From the NCBI GenBank assembly GCA_965200685.1, contig OZ241379.1, forward strand, positions 3,720,001 through 3,784,000: a stretch of 64,000 nucleotides of DNA. Reading direction: 5' to 3'. Both the position numbers and the translations under genes were made by a program. The notes under the pieces were generated by a model. It was not told the origin of the DNA. It saw only the letters and a program-made list of their open reading frames with translations, and ran no database searches. Position 1 is the stretch's first letter, and every line of letters starts with the position of its first letter. Shown here piece by piece: positions 1 to 8,962 of the stretch. Origin of the DNA: Bin5 sp965200685. GTDB lineage: Bacteria > Chloroflexota > Anaerolineae > Caldilineales > Caldilineaceae.

Positions 1-642
1 GCCCAGTTCTTTCGGGATAGTCCCCGTCAGTTGGTTGTTGTAGAGGTCCAAGTACTGTAGGTTGGAGATCTTGCCCAGTTCTTTCGGGATGCTGCCCGTC
101 AGTCGGTTGTCCTCGAGGTACAACTCCTGCAGATTGGAGAGATTACCCAGTTCTTCCGGGATGCTGCCCGTCAGTCGGTTGTCCTTGAGGTACAACCACT
201 CAAGATTTGAGAGATTGCCCAGTTCTTTCGGGATGCTGCCCGTCAGTTGGTTGTCGTGGAGGTACAACTCCTGCAGATTGGAGAGATTACCCAGTTCTTC
301 CGGGATGCTGCCCGTCAGTTGTTTTCTGTTAAGATCCAACTGGGTCACACGAGAATTGGAGACAGTGACGCCATCCCATCGGTCTATGGGAGTCGTTTTA
401 CTCCAGTTGAGTGAAGCACTACCTCGCAGGGTGTCCTTCACAGCCAGCAGTGTATTGCAATCTGTGACTAGGCCGGGGGCTTCAGGGTCTGGCACGGCTC
501 TGCTGTTGGTGCATGGTGACGCATCTGCTGCCGCTGCCTCGGTCGCGGTCTGCGGGGCCGCACAGGCCGACATCACCAAGGCAAGTACCATCAGGGCCAG
601 CATCCAGCAGCATAGCTTATGGATCCTCCGTTTTGATGCCAT
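1..642 (-). CDS. LRR lipoprotein, partial at the left edge
   Basis: The frame is open from an ATG at 642 to the window edge, giving 214 codons without a stop. The N-terminus has a basic start, a hydrophobic stretch and a lipobox (VMSAC), so a membrane-anchored, surface-exposed lipoprotein is predicted. A cap region follows with a CTNS...DC cysteine pair and a LNWS...WDGV motif, like the N-terminal cap of plant-type LRR proteins. Then come about five 24-residue repeats of the form LSNLQELYL.DN.LTGSIP.ELG. AAAGGAG precedes the start. Its leader is nearly identical to those of the LRR gene at 1718-2986 and the binding-protein gene at 8963-10642. Function is unknown; adhesion or protein binding is the usual guess for such repeats. 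Confidence 0.85.
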   Translation of the reverse strand, partial: MASKRRIHKLCCWMLALMVLALVMSACAAPQTATEAAAADASPCTNSRAVPDPEAPGLVTDCNTLLAVKDTLRGSASLNWSKTTPIDRWDGVTVSNSRVTQLDLNRKQLTGSIPEELGNLSNLQELYLHDNQLTGSIPKELGNLSNLEWLYLKDNRLTGSIPEELGNLSNLQELYLEDNRLTGSIPKELGKISNLQYLDLYNNQLTGTIPKELG

Positions 643-895
643 TAGGGTTCTCCTTTAGGATAGAGGGGTGATGGAATTCGATTGCTTTGAATGCCCAACA
701 CGAAAGCGAACTGCTGGGCAATCAAAATCGATCATGATTTTCTAGGAGTTCTATACAGAATAGTAGGTAGCCCGCATCCATGCCGAACTATAGTATTAGG
801 TTTTCGGAATCTCTCGCCGTTCCCTAGGAGTTGTACAATGCCTATAGGAAGTGGTATAAACAAATAATTGTAGTCCCTGACCACTGCAATTTCAT
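525..895 (-). repeat. Leader/promoter cassette, copy A
   Basis: This segment holds the signal-peptide codons plus about 250 bp upstream. It matches 10528-10893 (copy C) nearly along its whole length and 2872-3103 (copy B) over its gene-proximal part. The minus-strand promoter seen in copy C is damaged here: the -35 box has an insertion and the -10 box changed. The plus-strand promoter survives (TTGTAC 831-836, 18 bp, TATAAA 855-860) and now points into the aldolase gene from its 3' side. Confidence 0.85.
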
Positions 896-901
896 AGATG
901 G

Positions 902-1699
902 TCATAGACCAGGCGGTACTTGGATCACCGTCACGCCCATCTCAATATATTTGTCGCGTTCTTCGGCATTGCCGGCACCCATGCTCAATTGGATGCTGCT
1001 GTCCTTCATCTGTTCGATGACATGACGGACACACTCATCGACAGTTTTGAACGGGCTTTGAGGAAGGCCTTCCATGCTAAAGCGAAGGTCGTTCGGGCCA
1101 AAGGCCAGTAAATCAATGCCCGGTTTTGCCAGCCTGTGGGCGTTGATGATGGCCTCAATTGATTCCAATTGAATGGCGAGAAAGCCGTTGCTGTTCCACC
1201 AGTCGGCGTAGGCTAGGCGGTCGATGGAAGCGGGGACTGTTGGCTCGCCAAAGGCGTGTAGGTTGCAGCGTGCTACGCCCCCGGAGCTGCGGCGACCTAC
1301 TTGGGGATAGTAGAAATAGGCGATGGCCTCATCCACCTCTGCGGTACGCTGCACTTCAGGCACCATGATGCCTGATGGCCCCAGATCCAGATAACGGCCA
1401 ATCAGATAGGTATGGCGGGTGTGAGGAATGCGAAATTGCAGCGGTATCTCCAATGCTTGCGCGATCCTGCAAAATGCAGCCAATTCTTTTTCGCTGAACG
1501 CGCTGTGCTGGCTATCCACATAGACAAAATCATAGGATCCTTGACTTAGGACATCTTCTAGTTGGCTGCGGTTGAAGGCGAGGGACGCGCCTACGCCAAA
1601 GATGAGATCACCCTGATGGATACGCGCTTTTATACCCGCTACTCCCTGCGTGTTTTTGTCTGTGGTGCGTCGGCTATGTTGATGGTTTGTGGTTGGCAT
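902..1699 (-). CDS. HpcH/HpaI-type aldolase/citrate lyase family protein, possibly C-truncated
   Basis: Family members are metal-dependent class II pyruvate aldolases that cleave 2-keto-hydroxy acids in the cytosol. Expected residues are visible: His65 in VDSQH, Arg90 in FRIP, metal ligands Glu179 in QLES and Asp204 in GPND, and the YPQVGRRSSG segment. The protein has 265 residues, but the first 20 look disordered. It stops after EMGVTVIQVPPGL, about 20 residues short of where the paralogue at 12083-12859 continues. The stop lies only 7 bp from the junction with leader copy A, so the 3' end may have been lost by recombination. Substrate is unknown. Confidence 0.8.
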   Translation of the reverse strand: MPTTNHQHSRRTTDKNTQGVAGIKARIHQGDLIFGVGASLAFNRSQLEDVLSQGSYDFVYVDSQHSAFSEKELAAFCRIAQALEIPLQFRIPHTRHTYLIGRYLDLGPSGIMVPEVQRTAEVDEAIAYFYYPQVGRRSSGGVARCNLHAFGEPTVPASIDRLAYADWWNSNGFLAIQLESIEAIINAHRLAKPGIDLLAFGPNDLRFSMEGLPQSPFKTVDECVRHVIEQMKDSSIQLSMGAGNAEERDKYIEMGVTVIQVPPGL

Positions 1700-1717
1700 G
1701 ATGTCTCTCTTCTTTCC

Positions 1718-2986
1718 TCACTGCAGTGTACTGACAACGGACACTGCAGCATAGCGGAAAAGATTTTCCCAATCTATCTGGTCAACACCCTCACTCGGTA
1801 ATGTTGCCATGGGTGTTGACTTTGCACTTCCTGTCGGTATAGCCGTTGGTGTTTCTGCATCACAGAAAGACATACCTTCCTCTTGATTGCGAATCATGTC
1901 CTCTCGATTAACGGGGAAGGTATTCGGCAGACATCCGAGGGATTCATTTCCATAGAGGTACAGAGTGTCAATGCTACCCAACTCAGGCGGGATAGTCCCC
2001 GTCAGTTGGTTGTTGTCGAGTCTCAACCACTCCAGCTGGGAGAGATTGCCCAGTTCTTTCGGGATAGTCCCCGACAGTTGGTTGTCGTAGAGGGACAACT
2101 CCTGCAGCTGGGAGAGATTGCCCAGTTCTTTCGGGATTCTGCCCGTCAGTTGGTTGTCGTCGAGGTACAGCCCCTGCAGCTGGGAGAGATTGCCCAGTTC
2201 TTTCGGGATTCTGCCCGTCAGTTGGTTGTCGTCGAGGTACAGCCCCTGCAGCTGGGAGAGATTGCCCAGTTCTTTCGGGATAGTCCCCGTCAGTTGGTTG
2301 TCTTGGAACCACAACGCCTGCAGGTTGGAGAGATTGTCCAGTTCTTTCGGGATAGTCCCCGTCAGTTGGTTGTTGTCGAGGTACAACCACTGCAGATTGG
2401 AGAGATTACCCAGTTCTTTCGGAATGCTATCCGTCAGTTGGTTGTTGTAGAGGTATAGCCTTTGCAGGTTGGAGAGATTGCCCAGTTCTTTCGGGATGCT
2501 GCCCGTCAGTTGGTTGTCGCCGAGGTACAGCCCCTGCAGCTGGGAGAGGTTGCCCAGTTCTTTCGGGATAGGCCCCGTCAGTTGATTTTCGTCGAGGTAC
2601 AGCCTTTGCAGGTTGGAGAGATTGCCCAGTTCTTTCGGGATGCTGCCCGTCAGTCGTTTGTTGTCGAGGTACATTGGGAGGCGCAAGCTGGTCACCCTAC
2701 CGGCCTTGATGGTGACGCCCTCCCATTGTCTGATGAGCAGTTGTGTACTCCAGTTGAGTGAAGCACTACCTCGCAGGGTGTCCTTCACAGCCAGCAGTGT
2801 ATTGCAATCTGCGACTAGGCCGGGGGCTTCAGGGTCTGGCACGGCTCTGCTGTTGGTGCATGGTGACGCATCTGCTGCCGGTGCCTCGGTCGCGGTCTGC
2901 GGGGCCGCACAGGCCGACACCACCAAGGCAAGTACCATCAGGGCCAGCATCCAGCCTAGCTTATGGATCCTCCGTTTTGATGACAT
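1718..2986 (-). CDS. LRR lipoprotein
   Basis: This 422-residue protein has a lipoprotein signal (lipobox VVSAC near residue 26), a cap region with paired cysteines and the LNW...WEGVTI motif, about ten 24-residue repeats (LSQLQGLYLDDNQLTGRIPKELGN type) and a C-terminal cap with two cysteines (LGCLP and MSFC). A TPT-rich tail follows and the last 20 residues resemble nothing I know. The start at 2986 has AAAGGAG upstream. The first 110 codons are nearly identical to the LRR gene at 1-642, while the repeats differ, as expected from recombination within the repeats. Its upstream region keeps only part of the shared promoter (copy B). Role unknown. Confidence 0.88.
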   Translation of the reverse strand: MSSKRRIHKLGWMLALMVLALVVSACAAPQTATEAPAADASPCTNSRAVPDPEAPGLVADCNTLLAVKDTLRGSASLNWSTQLLIRQWEGVTIKAGRVTSLRLPMYLDNKRLTGSIPKELGNLSNLQRLYLDENQLTGPIPKELGNLSQLQGLYLGDNQLTGSIPKELGNLSNLQRLYLYNNQLTDSIPKELGNLSNLQWLYLDNNQLTGTIPKELDNLSNLQALWFQDNQLTGTIPKELGNLSQLQGLYLDDNQLTGRIPKELGNLSQLQGLYLDDNQLTGRIPKELGNLSQLQELSLYDNQLSGTIPKELGNLSQLEWLRLDNNQLTGTIPPELGSIDTLYLYGNESLGCLPNTFPVNREDMIRNQEEGMSFCDAETPTAIPTGSAKSTPMATLPSEGVDQIDWENLFRYAAVSVVSTLQ

Positions 2987-3103
2987 TAGGGTTCTCCTTT
3001 AGGATAGAGGGGTGATGGAATTCGATTGCTTTGAATGCCCAATACGAAAGCGAACTGCTGGGCAATCAAAATCGATCAGGATTTTCTAGGAATTCTATAC
3101 AGT
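2872..3103 (-). repeat. Leader/promoter cassette, copy B (truncated)
   Basis: The segment matches copies A and C from the signal-peptide codons to ctatacag at 3095-3102 and then stops abruptly. The consensus -35 box present in copy C is missing, because unrelated debris is joined here. The LRR gene it precedes therefore lacks the original promoter. Confidence 0.85.
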
Positions 3104-3230
3104 GTACCCCGGCAAAACGTTTTTCAATGAAGAGACTGAAGGCTGCCTGCCTATGTTGATCCTCCTGGCCGATTCTTAAAGCCTTGACATTGCCGATGAT
3201 TCCAATTGAATGGCGAGAAAGCCGTGCAGC
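3104..3230. other. Mosaic of gene fragments (recombination debris)
   Basis: Bases 3104-3178 match 11225-11299 inside the sialidase-like gene with about three mismatches. Bases 3178-3196 match 11686-11704 of the same gene (19 bp). Bases 3197-3225 match 1160-1188 inside the aldolase gene exactly (29 bp). The fragments lie end to end between leader copy B and the stop codon of the TPP enzyme at 3231. No gene is encoded. Confidence 0.85.
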
Positions 3231-4820
3231 TCAAAACTCTCGTTCTAGCATGCCGACAGGCACTTCGATCAGTGTCGGGCGGTCGATTGCGAAAGCGTCA
3301 TGTAGAGCCGTCTGCAGCGATGCGGCATCCTGTGCATGGACAGCGTGTGCGCCAAAACTGTGAGCAAGGGCCACGAAATCGGGATTGTGTAATCTAGTGC
3401 CGATGACATGTCCATCAAACTCCTCCATTTGGGCGCGCAGGACATTCCCATAGGCATTGTCGTTGAAGACGATAGCCACCGCGTTGATCCCGTACTGGAC
3501 CGCTGTGGAAAGCTCCTGGGCATTGTAGAGGAAGCCACCGTCACCTGAAAGGGAAAGGACGGCCTGCTCTGGCCGGGCCACTTTGGCACCGAGCGCAATC
3601 GGATAGGCGCAGCCCAAGGTTCCATGGGACGAACTGGTTAGATAGGAGTGTGGAGATTGGGCGGAGAAGTAGTTGCGGCTGTAATAGCCCAGCTGGTTCA
3701 TACCTTGGACGACGATGGCGTCAGCGGGCAGGGCTTGGTGGATAGCCTGCATGAGATCCCATTGGGGCTGAAGCTGTTGGGACGGGTCAAAGCGGGCCGC
3801 GTTGAGGGCCGCGACCTCAGCCCGCACCATGGCGGCCATAGTGGTACGTGGCGCGCTGGCCGCGGCCACTGCGCGGTTGAGTGCCGTCACAGCTAGGTAG
3901 GCATCAGCGTGGAGTGCTAGGATATGGTCGGCCTGTTCGAGTTCGGCCTCGTCGATATCGATCTTGATGATCTGTTGTTTGAACGCGGAAAAGTCGCGGC
4001 TGCTGCCCACAGCTAGGATCAGGTCCCGCTGTGCAAGCCAGGAACGTAGGGGCTGGTAGCGCAGCTCGGCCATACCGAGAGAGAGGGGATGGTGTTCGGG
4101 TAAGGTCCCCTTTCCTTGCCTTGAGGTCACAACCGGAATCTGGAGATAGCGGGCCAGTTCGGCCACGATGGGGGCTGCTTTGGCGCGCATCACCCCGCCG
4201 CCGGCCCAGATGACCGGGCGTTGGGCTGAGATCAACAGATCCGCTGCCTGCTGGATGGCGTGGAGATCGACACTGATTGTTTCCGGCTGGGCCAACGCCG
4301 TAGGCGGCACGAGGGATACGTCATCTGTGGCAGCAAATACAGTGGTTGGTATCTCAATCGCCACCGGGCGCGGCCGCCCTGTACGCAACTGCCGAAATGC
4401 CTCCTGTACAAGGGCTGGAATCTCGGCCGGACGTTGGGCACGAGCGACCCATTTCGTCAGCGGGCCCAACCAAGAGGACTCGTCAAGAGCCAAGCCTTTC
4501 TTACGATGGTGATGACTGCCGGTCACCACCAATATAGGCGACGAGGTAGCGAATGCTGTGGCAAGCCCGGACATCGCATTGAAGAGACCGGGCCCCTCTA
4601 CAACCAGGGCCGCGGCGATCTCACCGCTAGCGCGGGCATATCCGTCCGCCATATAGCTGGCGGCCTGTTCATGGCGCACAGAGATATAGCGGATGCTGGG
4701 TTCGGAATAGAGAGCATCGACCGCCTCGTACTGACCGGCCCCAGGAACGCCAAAAATAACCCGCAACCCTGAGTCGGCCAACGACCGGATCAATGCCTGT
4801 CCCCCGTTCATTCTGGCCAT
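3231..4820 (-). CDS. Thiamine-pyrophosphate enzyme, acetolactate synthase-like
   Basis: The 529-residue protein has the three-domain layout of acetolactate synthase/benzoylformate decarboxylase-type enzymes. Glu51 in RHEQAA is the conserved activating glutamate. The TPP/Mg motif begins at GDGG near residue 426 and ends at FND near 453. These cytosolic enzymes decarboxylate 2-keto acids and often join the product to another carbonyl compound. I chose ATG 4820 because AAAGGACG lies just upstream; a longer frame from 4877 would run through the upstream gene's end. It is the last gene of the importer operon, 46 bp after the ATPase gene. No regulatory subunit is nearby, so a catabolic role is likelier than branched-chain synthesis. 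Exact reaction unknown. Confidence 0.85.
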   Translation of the reverse strand: MARMNGGQALIRSLADSGLRVIFGVPGAGQYEAVDALYSEPSIRYISVRHEQAASYMADGYARASGEIAAALVVEGPGLFNAMSGLATAFATSSPILVVTGSHHHRKKGLALDESSWLGPLTKWVARAQRPAEIPALVQEAFRQLRTGRPRPVAIEIPTTVFAATDDVSLVPPTALAQPETISVDLHAIQQAADLLISAQRPVIWAGGGVMRAKAAPIVAELARYLQIPVVTSRQGKGTLPEHHPLSLGMAELRYQPLRSWLAQRDLILAVGSSRDFSAFKQQIIKIDIDEAELEQADHILALHADAYLAVTALNRAVAAASAPRTTMAAMVRAEVAALNAARFDPSQQLQPQWDLMQAIHQALPADAIVVQGMNQLGYYSRNYFSAQSPHSYLTSSSHGTLGCAYPIALGAKVARPEQAVLSLSGDGGFLYNAQELSTAVQYGINAVAIVFNDNAYGNVLRAQMEEFDGHVIGTRLHNPDFVALAHSFGAHAVHAQDAASLQTALHDAFAIDRPTLIEVPVGMLEREF

Positions 4821-4866
4821 ATGATTTGCGTCCTTTAACGTAGTGGATCGTGGAGAAGAACTGCAG

Positions 4867-5874
4867 TTAGACCGCATGACAAGCTACCCAGTGGCCCGCC
4901 TCTACCTCCCGCCATTCGGGCACCATGTGGTCACAAGGCTCAAACGCGAGGGGGCAACGCGGATGAAAGCGGCAACCATTGGGCGGATTGATTGCGCTCG
5001 GCACATTGCCGCGAATGACTGTATGTTCGCGCTGTCGTTCCTGGCGGGGATTGGGTATGGGCACTGCTTGCAGAAGTGCATGGGTATAGGGATGCAGCGG
5101 GTTGTCGAATAATTGCGATTTGGGGGCCAGCTCCACCATACGGCCCAGATACATCACCGCCACCCTATCGCTAATATGGCGCACCACAGCTAGGTCGTGG
5201 GCGATGAAGAGATAGGTCAGATGGTGGTCTGCTTGCAGATCTTGGAGCAGGTTGATAATTTGGGCCTGAATTGATACATCCAACGCGGAAATTGGCTCGT
5301 CACAGACGATGAAGTCGGGTTCGCAGGCCAGCGCGCGCGCGATGCAGACTCTCTGCCGCTGGCCGCCGGAAAATTCGTGGGGATAGCGGAAGGCAAGCGC
5401 GGGATTCAGGCCGACACTGTCGAGCAGTTCGGCGATACGCTCTTGCAGACGATTTTTGGAAACCAATTCGTGTAACCATAATGGCTCGGCAATCGCATTG
5501 CCAATCGTCATACGGGGGCTTAACGTTGAATAGGGATCCTGGAAGATGATCTGCATCTTCTGGCGCAGGGGACGGAGTTCTTTGTCCGATAGGCCGGTGA
5601 CCTCGGTCTCCTGAAAAAAGACCTGGCCGGCTGTGGGGCGGTGTAGTTGAAGAAGCGTCAACCCGGCCGTTGATTTGCCGCATCCCGATTCACCAACCAA
5701 GCCCAAGGTCTCCCCCCGCTGCACAGTGAAGGATACATCATCCAGCGCGTACACATTGGCCCTAGTCTCGCCGTAGGCACCAATGCGGATGGAGAAATGC
5801 TTGGTTAATTTCTCCACCCGCACTAGGGGAGATTCTATCTTCTCTTTTTGACTTGCTCTTTCTGTCTGGCTCAT
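4867..5874 (-). CDS. Peptide-type ABC importer ATPase (DppF/OppF-like)
   Basis: This 335-residue ATPase energises import with its partner at 5910-6899. Walker A is GESGCGKST at 61-69, the signature is FSGGQRQRV and Walker B ends in CDEPISALD. The C-terminus has the CRFHPRCP cysteine-containing segment typical of oligopeptide/dipeptide ATPases. I chose ATG 5874 (MSQTERAS); the longer frame to 5949 is read through a palindrome and the upstream gene. It is fourth in position after the permeases and is followed by the TPP enzyme. Confidence 0.92.
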   Translation of the reverse strand: MSQTERASQKEKIESPLVRVEKLTKHFSIRIGAYGETRANVYALDDVSFTVQRGETLGLVGESGCGKSTAGLTLLQLHRPTAGQVFFQETEVTGLSDKELRPLRQKMQIIFQDPYSTLSPRMTIGNAIAEPLWLHELVSKNRLQERIAELLDSVGLNPALAFRYPHEFSGGQRQRVCIARALACEPDFIVCDEPISALDVSIQAQIINLLQDLQADHHLTYLFIAHDLAVVRHISDRVAVMYLGRMVELAPKSQLFDNPLHPYTHALLQAVPIPNPRQERQREHTVIRGNVPSAINPPNGCRFHPRCPLAFEPCDHMVPEWREVEAGHWVACHAV

Positions 5875-5887
5875 CGCTATAGCCTGT

Positions 5888-5921
5888 GAACTGCAGTGAC
5901 GGGGCCCCGTCACTGCAGTTC
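5888..5921. repeat. 34-bp perfect palindrome between two ATPase genes
   Basis: The two 17-base arms (GAACTGCAGTGACGGGG and its complement) meet with no spacer. The right arm includes the last codons and stop of the upstream ATPase gene. It contains the ACTGCAGTGAC motif that recurs at many gene ends in this window. It could act as an mRNA hairpin or a protein site. Confidence 0.9.
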
Positions 5922-6899
5922 TCTGATATCGACCCAACATGCAGCCCAATGGTGTCTGTCATTGGTGGCGATGACTGGTTCAAGGGATGGATTTTCAGTG
6001 CGGCAACGCGCAACTGCATACGGGCAGCGGGGGTGAAACGGACAGAACCCGGGCCGGGCTGCAAGGTCTGGTGGTGCGCCGCCAATGGTCGTCAAGCGTA
6101 GCGTGTCCGTATCACTTAGGCTGGGTAAAGCGCCCAATAACCCGACCGTATAGGGATGGCGTGGATCCTCAAAGAGATCATCAACCGACCCTTCTTCAAC
6201 CACATAGCCCGCATACATTACCATCACACGGTCCGCAATCCCGGCAACGACACTCAGATCGTGGGTAATCCAGACCACGGCCACGCCGGAGCGGTCGCGC
6301 AACTCTTTGACCAGTTCAACGATCTGCGCTTGGATGGTGACGTCCAAGGCGGTGGTTGGTTCGTCCGCGATGAGCACAGCCGGTTCACAGGACATGGCCA
6401 TGGCGATCATCACCCGCTGGCGCATGCCGCCGGAAAGTTGGTGAGGATATTCCCGCAGCCGGGCTTCACCATCTGGAATGCCGACCATATCCAAGAGATC
6501 GGCACTGCGGGCTAGGGCTTCCTTCTTGCTCAGGCCCCGGTGATAGATCAAGGGTTCTGCCATCTGGGTGCCGATATTGATGAACGGATTGAGTGAAGTC
6601 ATGGGATCTTGAAAGATCATCCCAATTGCACCGCCGCGCACCTCTCGCAACTGGCGTTGGTCCAATTGCAGTAGATCTGTGCCCTTCAGCAGAACCTGAC
6701 CGCTCTCAATACTGGCCGCTGGCGGCAAAAGCCGCACCAGGCTCAACATAGTCACACTCTTGCCACAGCCGCTCTCGCCCACCACGGCCAGGGTCTCGCC
6801 TTCCTGCAGGCGGAAGGAGACCCCATTGACAGCATAGACGTAGCCCTGGCGTACCTTGAAGCGAGTCTGTAGGTCTTGGACATCCAGAAGAACAGTCAT
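5910..6899 (-). CDS. Peptide-type ABC importer ATPase (DppD/OppD-like)
   Basis: This 329-residue protein has Walker A GESGCGKSV at 41-49, signature LSGGMRQRV, Walker B ending in ADEPTTALD, and a C-terminal CPFHPRCP segment. It should form the ATPase pair with the product of 4867-5874 on the inner face of the membrane. ATG 6899 gives the usual family start (MTVLLDVQDL). A TTG at 6917 in the same frame is possible, since no strong ribosome site marks either. The gap to the upstream permease is 26 bp, so co-transcription is expected. Confidence 0.92.
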   Translation of the reverse strand: MTVLLDVQDLQTRFKVRQGYVYAVNGVSFRLQEGETLAVVGESGCGKSVTMLSLVRLLPPAASIESGQVLLKGTDLLQLDQRQLREVRGGAIGMIFQDPMTSLNPFINIGTQMAEPLIYHRGLSKKEALARSADLLDMVGIPDGEARLREYPHQLSGGMRQRVMIAMAMSCEPAVLIADEPTTALDVTIQAQIVELVKELRDRSGVAVVWITHDLSVVAGIADRVMVMYAGYVVEEGSVDDLFEDPRHPYTVGLLGALPSLSDTDTLRLTTIGGAPPDLAARPGFCPFHPRCPYAVARCRTENPSLEPVIATNDRHHWAACWVDIRELQ

Positions 6900-6925
6900 A
6901 AGCGTAATGACCTGCAATTACCGTT

Positions 6926-7891
6926 CTATTTCCATTGGCGAGGGTTGAGCGCATCGTTGAGGCCATCGCCCAACCAGGCGAAGGAGACAGTGATCACCGC
7001 CATCACCACGGCTGGCCCGGCCAGTAGGTGGGGATGGGTCTGCCACATACGCAGCCCGTCGCTGATCATCTTGCCCCAGCTTGGGATGGGCAATTGCACG
7101 CCCACGCCCAGAAAACTGAACGCCGATTCCAGCACCATTGCGCCACCTAAACCGGCACTGACTGCCACAATGAGGGGGCCCATTGCATTGGGGATCACAT
7201 AGCGGGTGAGGATGCGGCCTGTGGGCATGCCTAGGGCCCGGGCTGCCAATACATAATTGCGGCTACGGATCGACAGGATCTGGCCCCGGATCAGCCTAGC
7301 ATAGCTAGGCCATTGGATCAGTGCCAACGCGCCAAAGACTAGGAATAAGTCCACCCACATGGTCTGGCGGAAAAACGTATTCTTGGTCTCCAAATATATC
7401 TGCTCCATCCAAGTTTCTAGGGGAACTTTCAAAGTGAGATTGATCACGATTGCCAGCAGCAGAGCCGGCATGGAACGGGTCACATCGGTCAGCCATACCA
7501 CTACGATATCGACCCGTCCTCCCAGATAGCCGGCCAGGGATCCCATGATAAGGCCGACGGTCAGGCTGATGATGGTGGAGATCAGGCCCACTGAGACGGC
7601 TGTGCGGGCCCCGTAGAGAATGCGGCTGAATACATCCCGGCCCAGCTCATCTGTGCCGAGCCAATGGTCCCATGATGGCGAATCTAGGCGCGCGCTGAAA
7701 TCCTGTACCAAGAAATCATAGGGAGTCAGATAAGGCCCAAATATGGCAATCAAAAAGAGGAGAATAATCGGGATGATGCCCACAACCGCGAGTCGATTTG
7801 CCACCAGCCGAGCGAGCGCATCCCGCCATAGGGTAGAGCGGCTGGCTTGAGGAGATCGAAATGTGGTCGCGGACAGTTCTTGTGTGGTCAT
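6926..7891 (-). CDS. Peptide-type ABC importer permease (DppC/OppC-like)
   Basis: This 321-residue inner-membrane protein has a first membrane segment near residues 34-55 (VVGIIPIILLFLIAIFG), an extracytoplasmic loop containing the GTDELGRDVFSRI motif typical of DppC proteins, and further segments with the EAA-type loop (ARALGMPTGRIL) that docks to the ATPases. It pairs with the DppB-like protein at 7925-8890. A few bases separate the two permease genes. Confidence 0.92.
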   Translation of the reverse strand: MTTQELSATTFRSPQASRSTLWRDALARLVANRLAVVGIIPIILLFLIAIFGPYLTPYDFLVQDFSARLDSPSWDHWLGTDELGRDVFSRILYGARTAVSVGLISTIISLTVGLIMGSLAGYLGGRVDIVVVWLTDVTRSMPALLLAIVINLTLKVPLETWMEQIYLETKNTFFRQTMWVDLFLVFGALALIQWPSYARLIRGQILSIRSRNYVLAARALGMPTGRILTRYVIPNAMGPLIVAVSAGLGGAMVLESAFSFLGVGVQLPIPSWGKMISDGLRMWQTHPHLLAGPAVVMAVITVSFAWLGDGLNDALNPRQWK

Positions 7892-7924
7892 GATGGCAAA
7901 ATCGCAGTGGCTAACTGCAAGCTA

Positions 7925-8890
7925 TTATTCTTCAACACCAGTCATAGCTTGGCCTGCCCGAGGATCCAGCAGGGGATAGGTGATGTCCACGATTAGGTTT
8001 ATAGCCATCACCAGAAATGCGCCAATGAGGGCGATGGCGACAATGACAGGGTAGTCAACGCCGTATGTGTTGTCAATAGTTAAGCGGCCGAGACCGGGGA
8101 TGCCAAATATTTTCTCAACGATGATGGCACCGTTTACGATGCCGATCAGCATCTGCCCTAATACGGTGACGACGGGGGTCAGCACGGGGCGTAGCATATG
8201 ACGGAGGATCACCATGATTTCTGGGACCCCTTTGGCCCGGGCCGTACGCACGTAGTCTTCCGATAGAACTTCCAGAACACCGGCCCGGGTCTGGCGGATG
8301 ATAATGGCAATTGAGCCGAACACCATGACAAAGAGGGGCAGGATCGCCTTCCCGCTGAAGAGCCCATCCCAACCGTAGGGCACCACATCCATGATCTGCA
8401 GGCCGAGTACGAGGAAGACTATCAGCATGGGCCCGACAACATAGCTGGGAATGCCGCTGATGAAAAGCGCGGATCCGAGTATTGTGTTGTCAACCCACTG
8501 GTTGTGGTGCAGGCCGGCAAGGATCCCTAAGGGGATGCCAAGCACAGCAACTAGGAGTACGGTTGCAATCCCGATCTGGAAAGAGACGGGCGCGGTCGCG
8601 GCGATCATCTCGTTGACAGACCGCCCGGAAATCACCGACATGCCCATATCTCCCTGGACTAGATGCCACAGGTATTCCCCGAACTGCATGAGAAAGGGCC
8701 GGTCCAATCCCTTCTCTCGGCGGATGGCATCTAGCCGTTGGGCGTCGTAAGTAACGTCCCCCTCTGCGCGTAGGAACATAAGTTTGATGGGATCTCCCGC
8801 GCCGAAAAAGGCCAATGTGTAGACGACGAGAGCCAGCAAAACCAGAGCGGGGATCCAGTAGACGATGCGGCGTAGTATGTAACGACCCAT
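7925..8890 (-). CDS. Peptide-type ABC importer permease (DppB/OppB-like)
   Basis: This 321-residue membrane protein begins MGRYILRRIVYWIP, the usual start of DppB proteins, with a first membrane segment at about 10-30. A loop with GLDRPFLMQFGEYL and a C-terminal permease domain with the EAA-type motif (ARAKGVPEIMVIL) follow. It forms the translocation channel with its DppC-like partner. It lies 72 bp downstream of the binding-protein gene, with a palindrome in between. Confidence 0.92.
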   Translation of the reverse strand: MGRYILRRIVYWIPALVLLALVVYTLAFFGAGDPIKLMFLRAEGDVTYDAQRLDAIRREKGLDRPFLMQFGEYLWHLVQGDMGMSVISGRSVNEMIAATAPVSFQIGIATVLLVAVLGIPLGILAGLHHNQWVDNTILGSALFISGIPSYVVGPMLIVFLVLGLQIMDVVPYGWDGLFSGKAILPLFVMVFGSIAIIIRQTRAGVLEVLSEDYVRTARAKGVPEIMVILRHMLRPVLTPVVTVLGQMLIGIVNGAIIVEKIFGIPGLGRLTIDNTYGVDYPVIVAIALIGAFLVMAINLIVDITYPLLDPRAGQAMTGVEE

Positions 8891-8913
8891 GATAACACCA
8901 GTGCCCTGTGCCT

Positions 8914-8943
8914 AGTGACCTGTAACTGCAGTTACAGGTCACT
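8914..8943. repeat. 30-bp perfect palindrome after a binding-protein gene
   Basis: The arm AGTGACCTGTAACTG and its complement abut at 8928/8929. The palindrome lies between the binding-protein stop (8963) and the permease start (8890) on the minus strand. A strong hairpin here could protect the upstream mRNA and make the binding protein more abundant than the permeases. It carries the GTGACC/ACTGCAGT motif found at other boundaries. Confidence 0.9.
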
Positions 8944-8962
8944 GAATTACTGCCCACTGCAA

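Noticed and set aside
831..1111. Short plus frames beside the aldolase gene
   Set aside because: They run antisense to the aldolase and lack a ribosome site; only the promoter there is kept.
1883..2761. Plus-strand frames rich in LGEIAQFFRD-like repeats opposite an LRR gene
   Set aside because: Antisense reading of LRR repeats; the minus strand holds the lipoprotein with signal and ribosome site.
4821..4877. Longer start for the TPP enzyme
   Set aside because: The extra codons include the ribosome site of ATG 4820 and overlap the end of the upstream gene.
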